From: Pogona vitticeps
Taxonomy: Eukaryota > Chordata > Lepidosauria > Squamata > Agamidae
Assembly: GCF_051106095.1 (NCBI RefSeq)
Contig: NC_135785.1
Span: 225,613,045 to 225,677,044 of the forward strand
DNA: 64,000 bases
Reading direction: 5' to 3'
Part shown: positions 60,875-64,000 of the stretch, piece after piece
Layout of the letters: each line of letters opens with the position of its first letter
How positions within the stretch are numbered: position 1 is the first letter of the stretch
Translations under genes and position numbers: made by a program
Notes under the pieces: generated by a model
Told to the model about the DNA's origin: nothing
Databases searched by the model: none
The model's input: the letters and a program-made list of their open reading frames with translations, nothing else

Positions 60875-63192
60875 CTGCTATAAAAAGAATTATATTATTG
60901 ATTAACATATGATTCTTTCTTCACCTATGAGACTTTTCATATCTGAGAGCTATTTGGGGAAATATACCACAAGTATATATTGGCTGAAATCCTATGGTAT
61001 AACTACACCTGCAGAAGGGTGATGATATCACTAACAGGAGAAGATTTTTGGTAATTAAAATATTTCCCTTTATATCTTCTGAATTGTCTGACTATCTTGT
61101 TAACTGAGAATAATCCATTTCATCACGTGGAAGCTGTGGGAGCAGCAGGACGGAAGGAGGAAGACTTTCATTACTGAACCAGTAACATAATCCAGTGCCA
61201 ACAATTCTCAGTAATGAAAGACTTCTTAAGACAAATACACCTTTTTTGGTCTGATTGAAGATTAGAACTTCCAGAGACCCTCTCATCAACGATCTATGGA
61301 AGGAAAAAATTCCATAACATTCAGACACAAATTAAACCTTATAAAAATGCTTCCCCTGTATGGAAATCACAGAAATGCAAAGGATAAAAATTATTAATAA
61401 CAGTACCTGTGCTTCAGTGATAGATGTGTGAGGCTGAGCATGGGCATTCATTTGTTCATAGCAACTTTCATCTGGATATAGTTTGAAAGAAAAAAAATTA
61501 AAACAGTTGCTGCTAAAATGTTATTAATGTCTTGCTAAAAGCTTAAATTTCCAATTCATTGTAAAAATATTTTGATGGAATCATTTTCTGCCATCAAGGT
61601 TTTATTGTACTTAAAAAAAACCTTTATTGCTATAGACATGAGGTGGCACAATAGGAGAAAATTTGAAAAAGACATGCATGTATCATATTGAGGACATTTG
61701 TATATATCAGGGGTTCCCAACCTTGGTTAACCCAGATGTTCTTGGACTGCAACTCCCAGAAACCCTGGCTAGCATAGCTGGTGGTGAAGGTTTCTGGGAA
61801 TTGCAGTCGAAGAACACCTAGGTTACCCAAGATTGGGAACCACTGGTATACATATATGACTATCCTAAAGTCCTTCTCTTGCCATTTCACAGTACCATGG
61901 AGATACTCATGTCTCTCAAAGGGAATGCCAGTATAGTTCAAACAGGTTTTTCCAACTTTAAATACACTCCAGAAGCAAACTACATGTTCATAATCCAAAT
62001 GTCAGTCAAGCTGAGTACAGAAAGGCTTATTACCAGAATGCCTAGTTAAAGTGAGTACAGTAAATATGAGCACAATGATAATGTAAAGTCAGTATGTTCT
62101 GTATCACTTAAAAGCAAGGGTATTCAAGGTATTTGTATGTAAGAAACTGTGCTCATGATGACACTAAAAACTGCAATATACTACTCATTTTCAAAATAAA
62201 GATCGAATTAAATCTTCACCTTACAAGCACAAACAATAATTTAGTTTAGTTTAACGCTGAGCCAAAGCAGGGCTGGGGAGATCTCCCACAGCTTGGTGTG
62301 GGAACGCTTGCTTCTCTTTCTCAGTCCACTAGCTGCACGTGGCTTAGCCAAAGGATCCTAAATAATATAAATGGACAACCTTAAATATAACTTACTTAGT
62401 ATATCTTGATGACAGCGATTGAGATTGTCATAAACAGGACATTCCTCAGAATAAAATTCACTGTTGCTGTGAAAAAGGATGAAAGAAGAAACAAAGAAGA
62501 AAAAAAAGTCAAGTTTAGATTCATAGGAACACAATAGCCCAGGATGCATTTCATATGAAAGTATCCACAGTACCTACGTGGTATAGTGGAAAGAGTGATT
62601 GACTAGGATTCAGAAGACCTGAGTTCAAATCCCTGCTTAGCCATGGAATCTCACTGGGCAATTGAACTAAGTAAATCTGTTATTAAATATCTCACTTACC
62701 TTAAACACCCTACTAGGGTCATTATAAGTCATTTCCAACTGAACAGCACATAGCAGCAAAAATCCACAATATATTTAGAATAAAATGTTATATAAAATAG
62801 ATTGACTTGTCTGCCAAGTCTTTGCATGAACGACTGTATCTTACAGCTGTGTGAGTAAATACAATGGACCACATTGTAAGATTCCCCTTGAGATGAGTGT
62901 AGGTGGAAAGAGCATAAGCAGTGCATACCAATGGGAGATTGCAAGGTAATTTTTCTAGATTTCTCCCCTCTCCTTTGAAAATTGTACCAACATTTTAAAC
63001 AGTGTCCTCCTTTCCCTTTTACACAGCCAACTGGTGAATAGAGGCATGCCTTAGGATCCAACCTCAAATGTCTATGGGAAATAAACACAAAATAAAGGCC
63101 CATACCAATCCTTTACATGAGAGGACAAACAAAAGAATGAGAACATGTATCATACCATGGTTCCTGGTAGTTCTCACACTTCACACTCATGC
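60617..63192 (-). CDS. TRAT1: TRAT1 (TRIM), T-cell receptor-associated transmembrane adaptor 1, 3' four coding exons
   Basis: Adaptor in the T-cell plasma membrane that associates with the TCR-CD3-zeta complex and signals through phosphotyrosines. Minus-strand exons in transcript order: 63156-63192, 62396-62466, 61407-61471, 60617-60874; all four join in compatible phases. Cytoplasmic motifs seen: CPVYDNL (YxN type, human TPIYGNL), CYEQM (YxxM type for PI3-kinase p85, identical in human), QMCYASLDHSVK (nearly identical to human) and the C-terminal DDPFSVFGFI (human DDPIRLFGLI). The lysine-rich stretch after the third tyrosine motif is also kept. The N-terminal extracellular/transmembrane exon was not found and should lie right of 64,000. 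Transcribed toward HJURP. Confidence 0.93.
61407..61471 (-). CDS. TRAT1: TRAT1 internal exon with YxxM motif
   Basis: 65 nt between acceptor TATCCAG and donor GTACTG (minus strand). Reads ESCYEQMNAHAQPH, with the PI3-kinase motif YEQM as in human. Confidence 0.93.
61708..61845. mobile_element. 138-bp palindromic hAT-type MITE
   Basis: CAGGGGTTCCCAACCTTGG at the left and CCAAGATTGGGAACCACTG at the right are inverted repeats; near-matching 8-bp flanks GTATATAT and GTATACAT. In a TRAT1 intron. Inner halves (CTGCAACTCCCAGAAACCCT / GGTTTCTGGGAATTGCAG) also pair. Confidence 0.85.
62396..62466 (-). CDS. TRAT1: TRAT1 internal exon with YxN motif
   Basis: 71 nt between acceptor TTTTTCACAG and donor GTAAGT (minus strand). 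Reads NSEFYSEECPVYDNLNRC, matching human DEYYIEDTPIYGNLDD. Confidence 0.9.
62572..62758 (+). repeat. tRNA-derived SINE (second family)
   Basis: GTGGTATAGTGGAAAGAGTG (A box), GAGTTCAAATCCCTGCTTAG (B box) and the shared tail TAAATATCTCACTTACCTTA. In a TRAT1 intron. Confidence 0.8.
63156..63192 (-). CDS. TRAT1: TRAT1 short juxtamembrane exon
   Basis: 37 nt between acceptor TTTTCCAG and donor GTATGA (minus strand). Reads MSVKCENYQEP and leaves in phase 2, exactly what the next exon needs. Too short for a secure homology match; supported by phase and position. Confidence 0.65.
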
Positions 63193-64000
63193 CTGGAAAA
63201 TATTTTGGGGGGAAAGGTTAGAAAAATTGAAAACAAATAAGCATTGTAATTTATGTTATCAAAAGTTGCCATATTGTTAAAAATGCTCCTTCCTGCCTTA
63301 TTACTTTCCCCTGAGAACAGATTAAGTGTTCTGACTTGAAATGATAGGTAACTAAGTTTATCTTAAATATTCTTGCAAAGTTCCCATTAATCCATAGAGG
63401 CCAGAAAAATGTCCCTGTAGGCATGTACCAATTAGTGAAAGGCAATGACTTTTATTTTAAGAATATACTTTTCATTCATACTGTAAAAAATATTGTAAAA
63501 AAAATAAATAAATGTGCCCAACATCTTCTTATATTTAAATAATAAATGTATCCAACAACTTGAGGCCATGGCAACAGGAAGCAATTGGGAAAAAAAAACC
63601 CCACTGCATTACAACATGAGGTTAGGAAAGGAGATTTAAAACCACCAAATATCTATTCAGCTAGCCCTGGGTAGATTGAGGTACTTGCCTCAAGCAGCAA
63701 ATGCTGGTGTGTGTTTGTGTGGAAGAGCAGTAACAGCTCCTCCCGCTGTTCCTCCTGAATTTCTCAGCCATTCGTGTCTTAGAACACAGAGCTGTGTGTA
63801 ACCCAAGGAGATGTGTCCTCCCACTGCTTTCAATATAATGAAAGATCCTTTGCGATCAGCAAGTTCTACAGCTAGGCGCAAGTGCCAGTCTGTTCTGTTC
63901 AGGAAATGGAAAGAACCATCCTGTATTTTGCCTTCAGCAGCAAAAAAAAAATGAGTTGGGTCAGGTTATGCAGTTTTATTGACCACCTGTTCTCCCTGTT
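63193..64000. other. TRAT1 intron to window edge
   Basis: No transmembrane-type exon recognised on the minus strand; the N-terminal exon is expected further right. Confidence 0.5.

Overview
The window looks like nuclear DNA of a squamate reptile (lizard or snake; species not determinable from sequence alone). Three things point there: vertebrate multi-exon genes with GT/AG introns; a complete tRNA-derived SINE with a BovB-like tail (Sauria-SINE type) flanked by a 12-bp target duplication; and many BovB, CR1 and L2-like LINE pieces, Penelope-like terminal repeats and short DNA transposons. There is no sign of prokaryotic organisation.

Layout. 1-24.7 kb is intergenic DNA (or a long first intron of GUCA1C), filled with SINEs, LINE tails, microsatellites and inverted-repeat transposons. 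24,745-28,560 (+) holds the last three coding exons of GUCA1C, a photoreceptor guanylate cyclase-activating protein; its first exon was not found. 28.9-38.7 kb is repeat-rich spacer with a CR1 LINE (minus strand), a 1,058-bp GC-rich hAT-type element with a perfect 8-bp target duplication, L2-like and BovB LINE pieces and a Tigger-like element. 38.7-39.3 kb is a CpG-rich promoter with several CCAAT boxes and a TTTGAA element. 39,012-54,270 (+) is HJURP, the chaperone that deposits the centromeric histone CENP-A. I trace eleven coding exons with matching splice phases, about 760 codons, and a poly(A) signal near 55,135. 55.2-60.6 kb is spacer with a broken Penelope-like element. 60,617-63,192 (minus) holds the four 3' coding exons of TRAT1, a T-cell receptor-associated transmembrane adaptor; its signal/transmembrane exon(s) lie beyond the right edge or were not recognised.

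The genes do not form a pathway: one acts in cones and rods, one at centromeres in dividing cells, one in T cells. Their order is the notable point. GUCA1C and TRAT1 are close, convergent neighbours in human 3q13, and here they keep that convergent orientation with HJURP between them, whereas human HJURP is at 2q37.

The non-genic part is structurally rich: at least seven Tigger-like elements with CAGTGGTGCC-type ends, one carrying a roughly 90-bp-arm hairpin and one nested in another transposon; hammerhead-ribozyme-like motifs in palindromic Penelope-type repeats; a BovB fragment with an internal inversion; and two coding-like stretches I could not assign. I did not find a convincing new multi-gene system. 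The best leads are the HJURP gene order, the hammerhead-like repeats and the unassigned stretch near 12.2-12.7 kb.
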